Part shown: one piece after another, positions 24,851-33,995 of the stretch
Numbering within the stretch: the first letter of the stretch is position 1
How the letters are laid out: each line of letters opens with the position of its first letter
DNA from: Poseidonibacter parvus
GTDB taxonomy: Bacteria; Campylobacterota; Campylobacteria; Campylobacterales; Arcobacteraceae
Reading direction: 5' to 3'
Assembly: GCF_001956695.1 (NCBI RefSeq)
Contig: NZ_CP019070.1
Location: 186,001 to 250,000 of the forward strand
Length of the DNA stretch: 64,000 nt
Notes under the pieces: generated by a model
Database searches by the model: none
What the model was told of the DNA's origin: nothing
What the model saw: the letters and a program-made list of their open reading frames with translations, nothing else
Position numbers and translations under genes: made by a program

Positions 24851-25003
24851 AAATAAATAAAAAACATTATATTAAGATAAATTAAATTGTTCTAAGTTAA
24901 TACTTTATAGAATAAGTTTAATAACCTGTAGGTTTTGAACTTCTGATAATTTTTAAACTATTATATAGTGTCTATGATTATATAATAGTGACTCAAAACG
25001 TTA
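24851..25003. other. Non-coding gap
   Basis: No ORF with coding character is seen. The only structure noted is an A/T-rich hairpin near 24960-24987 (ATTATATA with TATATAAT around an 11-nt loop), which could end transcription of the response regulator gene on the minus strand. Confidence 0.4.
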
Positions 25004-25687
25004 TTAAATACTAATTTTTTGTAGTTCTAATTTATAACCAATTCCCGAATAATTCACAATAATATTTTTATCAGTCTTTTTTCTCAAATCTCTAATAAGA
25101 GATTTTAATGCAGCACTTGTGCATTCATTATTCCATATAGTGTATTCTATTTCTTCATAAGAAATAATTCTTCCTTGATTTTGTATTAATAAATTAAGAA
25201 GTAAGCTCTCTTTTTTATTTAATACAAATGATTCATTGTTTTTGATGATACTTTGAGTTTGGAAATTGAAAAACATATCGTCAGATATTTTAAAGTTACT
25301 ATATATACGACGTTCTATGATTTCCATACATTTGTTTAGTGCTTGAATTAAAATTTCACTTTTAAAAGGTTTTATCAAATACTTTGTAATATAGAGTTCT
25401 AATAATTGGCTTAGATATTGATTGTCTTTATTATTTGAGATTACTATAAAAGCAGTTTTTATATCATCTTTTCTAAGTTCAACTAAAAAGTCAATAATAT
25501 CTTTATTTTCAAAATTACTATCAATTATGATTAAGCAAGGAGATTGTTTGATATATTGTAACTTTGCATCATCTATATTTGTAGTGCAACTAACTTTTTT
25601 TACACTCTCGCAAAGAAGGGAATATAGCTTCTCTTCTTTGTATTGATTATCCATGATATAAAGTACAGATAAATCACTAAGTTCCAT
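25004..25687 (-). CDS. Orphan OmpR-type response regulator
   Basis: 227 residues. The receiver domain (1-120) has the phospho-acceptor Asp56 (LIIIDSN) and Lys106 (YLIKPF). The N-terminal acidic pocket is reduced to one Asp (YIMDNQ), so phosphorylation may be altered. The C-terminal winged helix (about 135-225) has the family pattern (SFVLNKKESLLLNLLIQNQG, SLIRDLRKKT, YSGIGYKLE). No histidine kinase is adjacent. It follows the cysteine hydrolase gene by 8 nt, probably in the same operon. Confidence 0.86.
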   Translation of the reverse strand: MELSDLSVLYIMDNQYKEEKLYSLLCESVKKVSCTTNIDDAKLQYIKQSPCLIIIDSNFENKDIIDFLVELRKDDIKTAFIVISNNKDNQYLSQLLELYITKYLIKPFKSEILIQALNKCMEIIERRIYSNFKISDDMFFNFQTQSIIKNNESFVLNKKESLLLNLLIQNQGRIISYEEIEYTIWNNECTSAALKSLIRDLRKKTDKNIIVNYSGIGYKLELQKISI

Positions 25688-25695
25688 TTATTTCC

Positions 25696-26256
25696 TTATA
25701 TTTGTTTTAATATTTCTTCACTTGTTTGTACATTTGCATAAGCAAAACTAAGTGCTGCCATAATTGTGGCATGAGCTAATTTAGCTTCTACTTTTACACC
25801 GTTAAACTCTATATTGCTTGTAGCACAAGCATCATGTGCTAAAAAGCAATTATATCCATAATCACTAGCGGCTCTTGTCACTGCATCGATGCACATATAT
25901 GACATTGCTCCAACGATGATAACATTTGTAATATTAGACTCATCCAAAATAGCTTTTAAATCTGTGTTTAAAAAAGCATTTACACCATTTTTTAAAACTT
26001 GAGATTCATTTTCTTTTGGAGTTAAAGATTCATGAATTGTAGAACCTTTTGTATTTGGAGCAAAAAATGGAGGATTATCTCCTTGAAATTCATGTCTTAC
26101 ATGAACAATTTTTAAGTTTTTTTCTCTTGCTTTTGTAAGAATTTTTAATGTATTTTCTGCGGCTTCTTCTGTTTTGTATAAAGGCCATTTTGCATCTTTG
26201 ATGCTTCCAAAGTAGTCATTTTGTAAATCTATGATTATTAAAGCTGTATTTTCCAT
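25696..26256 (-). CDS. Isochorismatase-family cysteine hydrolase
   Basis: 186 residues. The catalytic triad is visible as Asp10 (LIIIDLQND), Lys89 (VLKNGVNAF) and Cys122 (SYMCIDAVTRAA). The family includes nicotinamidases, isochorismatases and other amide/ester hydrolases; the substrate cannot be assigned. Length is typical for the small single-domain branch. It is followed by an OmpR-type regulator 8 nt downstream. Confidence 0.87.
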   Translation of the reverse strand: MENTALIIIDLQNDYFGSIKDAKWPLYKTEEAAENTLKILTKAREKNLKIVHVRHEFQGDNPPFFAPNTKGSTIHESLTPKENESQVLKNGVNAFLNTDLKAILDESNITNVIIVGAMSYMCIDAVTRAASDYGYNCFLAHDACATSNIEFNGVKVEAKLAHATIMAALSFAYANVQTSEEILKQI

Positions 26257-26336
26257 TATCTTTCCTTTTATTTTTTTAATTGTTCTAACTAAAAGTATAT
26301 AAATTAATAGAGGGAAAAAAGAAGGATTATATATTT

Positions 26337-27374
26337 TTACAATTTTTTAGCAAAAATGGGAGCAAGATTCATAACAATTAAAAGCCTTACAATATGATGT
26401 AAAGTAATATATGGAACATTTGCAGCAATTAGTATGGCTATTAGGTTTATCTCCGCTTGTCCTCCTGGAGAGAAAGCTAGAAGAATTGATTCTATTGGAA
26501 AATCGAATAATACAGAAGCTAAAAATATAAAAGATGCTGAGGTTATTGCAAGAATTATAAAATGTCCAAAAGTTGAAACTAAAGTTTTTACGATAGTTTT
26601 AAATTCCACACCTTTAAAAGTAAAACCTATAATTGTTCCAAATACGACTTGTACAAACTTTAAAAACTCATCAGGCATTGGAGTATGAATTAACCCACTT
26701 GAATGTAAAAGGATACTAATTATCATAGGTCCCATTAGAAAAGCTGCTGACATATTAACTTTTTTTGCAAGCATTCCCGCAAGTGTACCTGCAAATAATA
26801 GTATTGTTAATTCAAATAAATCAATATTTATTATTGGAGTTGTTATGATTTTATTTCCACTAATATCAATATGAAAAATATATTGAATTATAAAAGGGAG
26901 AGAAACTACTACAAAAAATAATCGTGATGATTGAACTAGTGTTATCTTTGATATATCTGCTTTTATTTGCTCACCTATGATTACCATTTCAATAACACCA
27001 CCTGGCATTGAAGATAAATATGCAGTCTTTTTATCAAAGCCTATAAATCTGTGATAATAATACATTCCCAAAATAATAGTCAAAATAGAGTAGGGAATTA
27101 TAAGTAATAAACTTAAAAAATACACATCTAAAAACTGCAAAATTTCAGGAGTAAAAGCGCTACCAATTGTAAGACCAATCATAATTCGTGCAGGAGTTGA
27201 AAATATTTTAGGAGTTTGTATTGGAAGATTTTCAAATCTCATTAAAATTGCAGAAGCAAAAATAGAACCTAAAAGCCAAGGTAAAGGAAGTGATAAATAT
27301 ATGAAAAATATTGAGCCTAAGCTTGCAATAAAAAGAGTAAATGACATTTTAAATAAAGGTTTTATAATAGTCAT
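26337..27374 (-). CDS. AbrB-family membrane protein (PF05145-type permease)
   Basis: 345 residues, highly hydrophobic, with two related halves each containing the motif seen as LPWLLGSIFASAILM (about 31-45) and SAAFLMGPMIISILL (about 208-222), plus SMPGGVIEMVIIG and FSPGGQAEINLIA. This duplication is the hallmark of the AbrB/ammonia-monooxygenase-regulator-like family. About ten membrane helices. Function in this family is uncertain. It lies between the cysteine hydrolase and a chemoreceptor gene, with gaps to both. Confidence 0.83.
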   Translation of the reverse strand: MTIIKPLFKMSFTLFIASLGSIFFIYLSLPLPWLLGSIFASAILMRFENLPIQTPKIFSTPARIMIGLTIGSAFTPEILQFLDVYFLSLLLIIPYSILTIILGMYYYHRFIGFDKKTAYLSSMPGGVIEMVIIGEQIKADISKITLVQSSRLFFVVVSLPFIIQYIFHIDISGNKIITTPIINIDLFELTILLFAGTLAGMLAKKVNMSAAFLMGPMIISILLHSSGLIHTPMPDEFLKFVQVVFGTIIGFTFKGVEFKTIVKTLVSTFGHFIILAITSASFIFLASVLFDFPIESILLAFSPGGQAEINLIAILIAANVPYITLHHIVRLLIVMNLAPIFAKKL

Positions 27375-27409
27375 GTACTCTCTTTTTTAGTTTTTATATT
27401 AAGTTTGTT

Positions 27410-29773
27410 TTAACTTTTTCCGTCAAAATCGTTTTCTCTTACCTTTGCAACTGTATCATTTGCACTCTTATTTGTTTCCATTGCAATTGTGTTGGTTCTA
27501 TCTGCTACAGAAGCATTTTGTTGCGTAAATTTATCTAATTGATTTACTGCGTCACTTATTTGTGTCATTCCTGTATTTTGTTCTTGAGCTGCATTTGAAA
27601 CATCATCAATTAAGTGACTTGTTTCTTCAATTCTTGCTTCAAGTTCAGTAAAGCCTTCAATCATTGAAGAACTTATTTCTTTTCCTTCATTTGCTTTTAT
27701 CGTAGCTGATTCAACTAAGTCTTTAATCTCTTTTGCGGCTTCTGCACTTCTACTCGCAAGATTTCTTACTTCTGCTGCTACAACTGCAAAGCCTTTGCCA
27801 GCTTCTCCTGCAGTTGCTGCTTCTACAGCTGCATTTAATGAAAGAATATTTGTTTGGAAAGCAATTTGGTCAATTACTGAAATTGCGTCATTAATTGCTA
27901 TAACCGTTTCATTAATATCATCCATAGAATTTACAGTTTTAGTTGCTAAGTCTTTTCCAATATTTGCAGAGTTTTGAGTTTTTCTAGAAATTGCTAACAT
28001 TTCATGTGCTTTTTCACTTGTTTGTTTAATATTTCCAGTAATCTCTTCTATAGATGCAGCTGTTTCTTCTAATGAAGCAGCTTGACTATTTGCATTTTGG
28101 TTTAAGATATTTACATTTGATGTTAATTCTTCAGAGCGTTTTTGTAAACTTTGTCCATCATTTTGATTATCTTGTAAAATTTTCGTTATCATTTTATTCA
28201 TATTTATAATATCATTACCAATTTTTCCACTATTTGTAGGATCAATCTTTTCAGTAAAGTTTCTTTTTGCATATTGTTCTAAAACATCGCTTAGTGCGTT
28301 AATATTAGTTCCTACTAAAGTTTGTACATTATCAAGCATATTATTTAATAATGATTTTAACTCTTCTAAGGATTCATTATTTGTCGAACTAGAAATTCTT
28401 TTTTCTAAGAAACCTTCTCCTACATGGTTTACTATATCTTTTACATCATTAATTAAAACATTATCTTGCTCAATAATGTTTTTTGTCTTTTCTATATTTT
28501 CATTAATTAGTGTAGACATTTGTCCAATTTCATCATTTGATGTAATAACTAAACTTTTTATCTCTTTTTCTTCTTTATTAACATATTTAAAAAAGCTTAA
28601 TAATCCATTTTGAAAGTTTGTTAATGGAGTAAATATAATTTTTTTCATAAATAGAATAATTAAAAACGAAATAATTACAATTACAATAATAATTTGTGTA
28701 ACAATAGAAACTATACTACTATCAATACTCTCATTAGTCTCTTCATTCATCTGTGCTACTTTTTCTTCAATTTCAGTAACGTATGAACCTGTTCCTATTA
28801 TAAAATCCCAAGGCTCGAATTTTTTTACATATGAGAATTTTTCAAATTCTCCAGTTTTTCCTGGTATTCCCCAATAGTATTTTACTAATGAACCTTCTTT
28901 TTTTTCATTTGTACTTTTTACAATTTCTCTATATAAATACTTACCTTTCTTATCTTTAAAATCATAAAGGTTTTTTCCTGCTAATTCAGGTTTAGCACCA
29001 TGCATTAAAACAACATGATTCGAATCATTAATCCAATAATAACCATTTTTACCATATTTCATTTTTGAAATTGCATCTAATGCTTCAGCTTTCATTTTTT
29101 CTTCTACATCAGTTAAGTATGACCCTGTTCCTATAATCCAATTTAGAGGTTTAAACATTTTTACATAAGAGACTTTTAATTGGTCTTTCTCAAAGCCTGG
29201 TTTTGGCCATAAATATGTAATAAATCCATCTGCTTTTTCAGATTTTCCTGCTTTTAAAAGTTCTTGGATAATCATCACACCATTTGTATCTTTTAATTTT
29301 GATAAATCTTTACCTTCTAATGAGGGTTTAATAGGATGAACCATATTAATACCATTTGGATTATATGCAAAAAAATAACCACTTTCTCCAAATCTTGATG
29401 CTGAAATAATTGATTTTATTCTTTGTTTTAATTCTTCATTTGAAAGTGTGTCTTTATATTTATTATATTCACTATTTATAATAGTAAAAATAAAATTTGT
29501 TTGTTCTAATAAATAATTTTCAACTTCAGCTTGTATTTTATCTTGTGCAGTTCTTTCATGATATGATTCAATTGTTTTATATGCTAGAGAAACATAGTTT
29601 TTTAACTCTTCTTCCTTTGCTTTAAAAGCACTAGAGCTTGATTTTTCTATTATTGAATTTGATGTGGATTTTAAACTAATAATTGATTGAGCTAACATAA
29701 TTACTGTTATTAATACCATTGAACCTATTATTGTTGATAATAATTTTATCTTTATTGAACCATTTTTAAACAT
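27410..29773 (-). CDS. Methyl-accepting chemotaxis protein with two Cache modules
   Basis: 787 residues. A signal-anchor helix (about 8-30) precedes a periplasmic sensor with two Cache-like repeats: [16 protein letters not shown] ... [14 protein letters not shown] and [16 protein letters not shown] ... [15 protein letters not shown] second helix (about 350-372) follows, then a HAMP-like linker and a long coiled coil with the signalling tip [19 protein letters not shown]. The C-terminus has no NWETF-type methyltransferase-docking motif. It probably senses small organic acids or similar ligands; ligand unknown. Confidence 0.93.
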   Translation of the reverse strand: MFKNGSIKIKLLSTIIGSMVLITVIMLAQSIISLKSTSNSIIEKSSSSAFKAKEEELKNYVSLAYKTIESYHERTAQDKIQAEVENYLLEQTNFIFTIINSEYNKYKDTLSNEELKQRIKSIISASRFGESGYFFAYNPNGINMVHPIKPSLEGKDLSKLKDTNGVMIIQELLKAGKSEKADGFITYLWPKPGFEKDQLKVSYVKMFKPLNWIIGTGSYLTDVEEKMKAEALDAISKMKYGKNGYYWINDSNHVVLMHGAKPELAGKNLYDFKDKKGKYLYREIVKSTNEKKEGSLVKYYWGIPGKTGEFEKFSYVKKFEPWDFIIGTGSYVTEIEEKVAQMNEETNESIDSSIVSIVTQIIIVIVIISFLIILFMKKIIFTPLTNFQNGLLSFFKYVNKEEKEIKSLVITSNDEIGQMSTLINENIEKTKNIIEQDNVLINDVKDIVNHVGEGFLEKRISSSTNNESLEELKSLLNNMLDNVQTLVGTNINALSDVLEQYAKRNFTEKIDPTNSGKIGNDIINMNKMITKILQDNQNDGQSLQKRSEELTSNVNILNQNANSQAASLEETAASIEEITGNIKQTSEKAHEMLAISRKTQNSANIGKDLATKTVNSMDDINETVIAINDAISVIDQIAFQTNILSLNAAVEAATAGEAGKGFAVVAAEVRNLASRSAEAAKEIKDLVESATIKANEGKEISSSMIEGFTELEARIEETSHLIDDVSNAAQEQNTGMTQISDAVNQLDKFTQQNASVADRTNTIAMETNKSANDTVAKVRENDFDGKS

Positions 29774-29919
29774 TATAACATCCTTCTAAAAAGTTACTTT
29801 TATGTAATATAATAACATAAGAATAGTAAAATTTGAGATTAAACATAAAAAATAATTTTTCTGAGTTTTGTATTAGTATTTATGGTGTATGGTGTAAGAG
29901 CTTTTTTATGTGATTAACT

Positions 29920-29953
29920 TAGAGCATTAAAATATAAATATTTTAATGCTCTA
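29920..29953 (-). terminator. Long A/T-rich inverted repeat after porB
   Basis: Perfect 16-bp arms (29920-29935 and 29938-29953) around a 2-nt centre, 8 nt after the porB stop codon. It may end the por operon transcript, though no clear T-run follows on the minus strand; a cruciform or mRNA-stabilising structure is also possible. Confidence 0.45.
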
Positions 29954-29961
29954 GGAAGAAA

Positions 29962-30918
29962 TTACATTCTAATTTCTTCTCTTTTTTGTAAGAATTCCCA
30001 TCTTTTATCAATTCTTGTTTGCCACTCATCAATAATGTATTCATATTGAGGTGTAAATAAGTGTTTAAATCTAGGTTGTGCTGCTAAATAATCTTTTACA
30101 GGAAGTATATTTTTAGGTCTATATGTAATATTTAGTTCTGTACCATCAATGATTTCATATAATGGAAATACAAGAGAATCGACTGCTAAATCAGAGACCT
30201 CAATAGTTTGATTTGGAGCAAATTTCCATTCAGTCGTACATGCTGACATTGCATTTATAAATACTGGACCTTCAGTATCAAAACCTCTTTGGATTTTTTT
30301 AACCATATCCTTCCATTTATTTGGTGCAACTTGTGCAACATAAGGTGAACCATGAGCAGCCATAATAGAAACAATATCTTTTTTCTGTCTTTTTTCACCA
30401 TAAGAGTCAGTTCCTGCTGGTGCTGTTGTCGTACTTGAACCAATTGGAGTTGATGATGACCTTTGACCTCCTGTATTTGCATAAACTTCATTGTCTAAAC
30501 AAACGTACATGAAATCATGTCCTCTTTCAAAACAACCTGAAATCCATTGGAATCCAATATCATAAGTTGAACCATCTCCTCCAAAAGTTACAAACTTAGG
30601 AGTTGGAGTGTCTTTACTTATTCTTCCTTTATTTCTTAGAGCTTTATTCATTGTCTCAACACCTGCCATTGCTGTTGATGAGTTTTCAAACCCAATATGA
30701 ATCCAAGAACAATCCCATGAAGTATGAGGATAAATTGCTGTACAAACTTCCAAACAACCAGTTGAAGCTGATACTACTAAGTTATCATTTGTTGCATTTA
30801 ATACTTCTCTTACAATAATAGAGTGAGCACAACCTGGACATAGAAGGTGTGAACCTTCGAATCTTTCAGCTGCAGTTGAAAATGATTTTAAATTTTTAAT
30901 TACTTTTTGAGTACTCAT
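29962..30918 (-). CDS. porB: Pyruvate:ferredoxin oxidoreductase beta subunit
   Basis: 318 residues. The thiamine-diphosphate site is visible as GGDGSTYDIGFQ followed by NEVYANTGGQRSSSTPIG, and Cys residues in LCPGCAHS help bind the [4Fe-4S] cluster. With the alpha, gamma and delta subunits it oxidises pyruvate to acetyl-CoA and CO2, reducing ferredoxin or flavodoxin, a central step in Campylobacterota carbon metabolism. It starts 2 nt after porA and ends the operon. Confidence 0.95.
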   Translation of the reverse strand: MSTQKVIKNLKSFSTAAERFEGSHLLCPGCAHSIIVREVLNATNDNLVVSASTGCLEVCTAIYPHTSWDCSWIHIGFENSSTAMAGVETMNKALRNKGRISKDTPTPKFVTFGGDGSTYDIGFQWISGCFERGHDFMYVCLDNEVYANTGGQRSSSTPIGSSTTTAPAGTDSYGEKRQKKDIVSIMAAHGSPYVAQVAPNKWKDMVKKIQRGFDTEGPVFINAMSACTTEWKFAPNQTIEVSDLAVDSLVFPLYEIIDGTELNITYRPKNILPVKDYLAAQPRFKHLFTPQYEYIIDEWQTRIDKRWEFLQKREEIRM

Positions 30919-30920
30919 AT

Positions 30921-32159
30921 TTATTTTCCTTTCACGTCGTAAAATTCTAATGTTGGACCTCTAACACCAATTAGTGTTTGGATTTTTCCAGAAATTTTCC
31001 CAGCTTTTGCATCTGAATCTAATTTTCTAAAGATATCTTTTAATTGTGCAACTGTCATATCTCTACCACCTAATCCATAAATTAAGTTTGTTACTAATGG
31101 TCTTGCTGGAGTGTTAATAAGTGCACCAGATATTTCATTATATAAAGCACCAACTGTTCCACCAGGAGCTGATCTATCCATGCAAGCAACTGCTTTTACA
31201 TTTTGCAAAGAATCTGCAATTTCTTCAAGAGGGAAAGGTCTAAATACTCTAGGCGCAACTATTCCTATTTTTATTCCCTCTTCTTTTCTAATTTGATCAA
31301 CTGCAAGTGTAGCTGTTTCAAAAGTTGAACCTAAACAAACAATTGCAATTTCTGCATCGTCCATTTTATATTGTTCTACTACTTTATATTCTCTATTTGT
31401 TAACTCTTTAAATTGCTTAAATGTATCTTTAATAACATCCATTGAAGCCATTAAAGCTGCATGTTGCTTAGCTTTATGTTCAAAGTGCCAATCTTGTTCA
31501 GTTTGCACACCATGAGTTACTGGCTTGTCAAAGTTTAATAGTGCATTAACAGCTAAGTAATCACCAATAAATTTTGAGGCAATTTCATCTTTTAATGGTT
31601 TAACATTTTGAGCTGTATGAGATGTCATAAAACCATCTTGGTTAGAAATAACTGGAAGTCTAACAGATGGATGTTCTGAAATTTTAAATGACATTAAAGT
31701 CATATCATAAGCTTCTTGTGGAGAGAAAGCATCTATTGAAACCCAACCAGCATCTCTAGTTAAATATAAATCTGAATGGTCACCATTTACATTTAATGGA
31801 GATGCTAAAGCTCTATTTACTAAACATAAAACAACAGGAATTCTCATTCCTGATGCTTGATATAAAGTTTCAATCATTAGTGCTAAACCTTGTGAAGAAG
31901 TTGCCGTTGCAACTCTACCACCAGCTGCTCCAGCTCCTATACATGCAGACATTGCAGCATGTTCAGATTCAACCATAATTACTTCGCCATCTACATATCC
32001 ATTTGCATGAAACATTGCATAATTTTCAACTGTAGCAGTTGATGGTGTAATAGGATATGCCGCAACAACATCAACATCAGCTTGTCTAATAGCTTGTGAG
32101 TTTGCCATGTTTCCATCCCAAACTTCAACGTCTTTTAGTATCATTTCTTTGCTATTCAT
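30921..32159 (-). CDS. porA: Pyruvate:ferredoxin oxidoreductase alpha subunit
   Basis: 412 residues. The N-terminal domain has AAYPITPSTATVE and VESEHAAMSACIGAGAAGGR, which line the active site with the beta subunit. The second domain (AIVCLGSTFETATLAVDQIR) is transketolase-C-like. Length and motifs match alpha subunits of four-subunit 2-oxoacid:ferredoxin oxidoreductases. It starts 2 nt after the delta subunit stop. Confidence 0.95.
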   Translation of the reverse strand: MNSKEMILKDVEVWDGNMANSQAIRQADVDVVAAYPITPSTATVENYAMFHANGYVDGEVIMVESEHAAMSACIGAGAAGGRVATATSSQGLALMIETLYQASGMRIPVVLCLVNRALASPLNVNGDHSDLYLTRDAGWVSIDAFSPQEAYDMTLMSFKISEHPSVRLPVISNQDGFMTSHTAQNVKPLKDEIASKFIGDYLAVNALLNFDKPVTHGVQTEQDWHFEHKAKQHAALMASMDVIKDTFKQFKELTNREYKVVEQYKMDDAEIAIVCLGSTFETATLAVDQIRKEEGIKIGIVAPRVFRPFPLEEIADSLQNVKAVACMDRSAPGGTVGALYNEISGALINTPARPLVTNLIYGLGGRDMTVAQLKDIFRKLDSDAKAGKISGKIQTLIGVRGPTLEFYDVKGK

Positions 32160-32161
32160 AC

Positions 32162-32572
32162 TTATTCACCCTTCTTTTTTTTAAGAGGCCATTTACCTAA
32201 AGCATCTTCTGTAGTTTCATATTCATTAAACATTAATAAAGATTTTGGATTAGTAGGACATACACTTACACATAATCCACATCCTTTACAGTGGTCATAA
32301 TCTACACCTTTCATCTCTTTATTTCTTGCAATAATAGATGTATCAGGACAGAAAATCCAACAGTTTTGACAGTCAATACATGTTTCTGAATTCCAAACTG
32401 GCTTAATTACTCTCCAATCGCCAACAGACATGCTTTGTGAGCTTGTTTGAGAATATAGCCTATCTTCTGGTTGTATTTGTGATATATCATAAGTTATTTC
32501 ACCTTCAAATGCATATAAAGCTGCACCAGGTACTAACTCATCCCATCCCATATCATTAATTGGTTTATTCAT
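32162..32572 (-). CDS. porD: Pyruvate:ferredoxin oxidoreductase delta subunit (2x[4Fe-4S] ferredoxin)
   Basis: 136 residues with two [4Fe-4S] motifs: CIDCQNCWIFCP and CKGCGLCVSVCP. It passes electrons from the catalytic subunits to the external carrier. An N-terminal extension of about 60 residues (MNKPINDMGWDELVPGAALY ...) precedes the ferredoxin fold, as in other Campylobacterota delta subunits. It lies 10 nt after porC. Confidence 0.94.
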   Translation of the reverse strand: MNKPINDMGWDELVPGAALYAFEGEITYDISQIQPEDRLYSQTSSQSMSVGDWRVIKPVWNSETCIDCQNCWIFCPDTSIIARNKEMKGVDYDHCKGCGLCVSVCPTNPKSLLMFNEYETTEDALGKWPLKKKKGE

Positions 32573-32582
32573 TTTATATCCT

Positions 32583-33146
32583 TTACTTCACTTCGTCATA
32601 AGCTCGTTGGATTGCAAGCATATTTGCATCAATAAGCTTTGGAGATAACTTTTTAAGTACACTCTTCATTTCTTCTTTGAAATACTCTAATTCAAACATA
32701 CCACTAACTTTCATAAAAGCTCCAAGCATTGGAGTATTAGGAATTGCTTTCCCAATTGTATCTCTAGAGATTTGGAAACAGTCTAAAACATAAACTCTAT
32801 CTTCTATTCCTTGAAGTTTTGGTACATTAGCTATAACTTCTTCTTTGCTAAGGTGGCTTGTAATAATATATTTAGTTTTGGGAGTACCATTTGCAGTGAT
32901 ATCGTCAGTATAAGTTAGTCCAGGATCACAAATAAATACATAATCAGGTTCCATATATTTTTCGTGATTTAAAATTACTTCATCATCAATTCTATTATAA
33001 GCAGTCATAGACGCACCTCTTTTAGCTGAGCCATAAAAAGCGAATGCTTGTACTTGTTTTCCAGTTTGGGCAACAACAGACCCAAGTCCTTTAGCACCTG
33101 TAACTGCACCTTGACCAGCACGGCTATGCCATCTAATTTCTAACAT
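32583..33146 (-). CDS. porC: Pyruvate:ferredoxin oxidoreductase gamma subunit
   Basis: 187 residues. The motif EIRWHSRAGQGAVTGAKGLG at the N-terminus and FAFYGSAKRGASMTAYNRI are characteristic of the gamma subunit. First gene of the operon porC-porD-porA-porB, all spaced by 2-10 nt. A candidate promoter and a 7-1-7 palindrome lie upstream. Confidence 0.95.
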   Translation of the reverse strand: MLEIRWHSRAGQGAVTGAKGLGSVVAQTGKQVQAFAFYGSAKRGASMTAYNRIDDEVILNHEKYMEPDYVFICDPGLTYTDDITANGTPKTKYIITSHLSKEEVIANVPKLQGIEDRVYVLDCFQISRDTIGKAIPNTPMLGAFMKVSGMFELEYFKEEMKSVLKKLSPKLIDANMLAIQRAYDEVK

Positions 33147-33197
33147 AGAAGCTCCTTAAAATTAATTTGTACTTAAATTTATAAATTAGTCTGTAAT

Positions 33198-33228
33198 ATT
33201 ATATATACTTTTAACTTAATAATTAAGT
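33198..33228 (-). promoter_or_regulatory. por promoter with a 7-1-7 palindrome at the -35 position
   Basis: On the minus strand a TATAAT -10 box lies at 33203-33198. ACTTAATAATTAAGT (33214-33228) is a perfect 7-1-7 palindrome 10 bp upstream of it, where a -35 box would be. It is a plausible operator for a dimeric regulator. The regulator is unknown. Confidence 0.45.
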
Positions 33229-33318
33229 ACTATTTTTATAATTATTTAACAAGTGTAACTTTTTTATACATAACTTGAGCTTATAATCTTTGTAGAATAT
33301 ATTGTGTTTTTTTAGAGT

Positions 33319-33975
33319 TTATTCAGAAATAGATTCTATAAATTTAACTGCACTTAAAGCATTTTGGCTAATGTTTTTTGTATAAGTTTTTAGTTCTTCT
33401 TCTTTTCCATAACCACAAAGCACTCCTATACTATCTACTTTTGAATCTTTTGCTGCTATTAAATCAAGTTTTGTATCACCAATCATCCATACTTTATGAA
33501 TGTCTTTATCATAGTTCATTTGTTCTAATGTATTTAATATAGGTTCTGGATGTGGCTTAGGATTTTCTACATTTTCTCTACCTGTAACAATCTCAAAATG
33601 TTCAGCCATTTCAAAATGCTCTAATAAAGGCATGGTATATAATCTAGTTTTAGTAGTAACCACTGAAACACGTGCTATTTTAGAAGCTAATTTTACAGCT
33701 TCTAAAGCTTGTGGTAAAAGTAATGTTTTTAATGTAGATATTTTTCTATATCTATTTTTATATGAAGCTACAAATTTAGGTGCTTGATCTTTGTGCACTC
33801 CTAAGTTTTCATACATAATTTCTAAAGGGTAACCAATAAAAGATTTTATATCTTCATCATTTCCTTTAAAATCATAGTTTAGCTCTTCAAATGAGTGATA
33901 AAATGTTGATACAATTGCATCTGTTGAATCTATTAATGTTCCGTCTAAATCAAATAATATTATATTTTGTTTCAA
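33319..33975 (-). CDS. HAD-superfamily phosphatase (phosphoglycolate phosphatase/PpaX-like)
   Basis: 218 residues. HAD motif I is ILFDLDGTLIDST (Asp9 nucleophile, Asp11), motif II contains VVTTKT, and motif III/IV GDTKLDLIAAKDS. The helical cap between them is that of the phosphoglycolate phosphatase/beta-phosphoglucomutase subfamily. The substrate is not certain. It precedes the por operon by about 170 nt and lies 20 nt after the peptide-binding protein gene. Confidence 0.87.
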   Translation of the reverse strand: MKQNIILFDLDGTLIDSTDAIVSTFYHSFEELNYDFKGNDEDIKSFIGYPLEIMYENLGVHKDQAPKFVASYKNRYRKISTLKTLLLPQALEAVKLASKIARVSVVTTKTRLYTMPLLEHFEMAEHFEIVTGRENVENPKPHPEPILNTLEQMNYDKDIHKVWMIGDTKLDLIAAKDSKVDSIGVLCGYGKEEELKTYTKNISQNALSAVKFIESISE

Positions 33976-33995
33976 GTTTTTCCTTTTGTTTTAAC

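Noticed and set aside
24659-24856. 65-residue plus-strand ORF in the gap after the 2Fe-2S subunit gene
   Set aside because: It is antisense to the decayed SDR gene, whose frame carries recognisable family sequence; no ribosome binding site.
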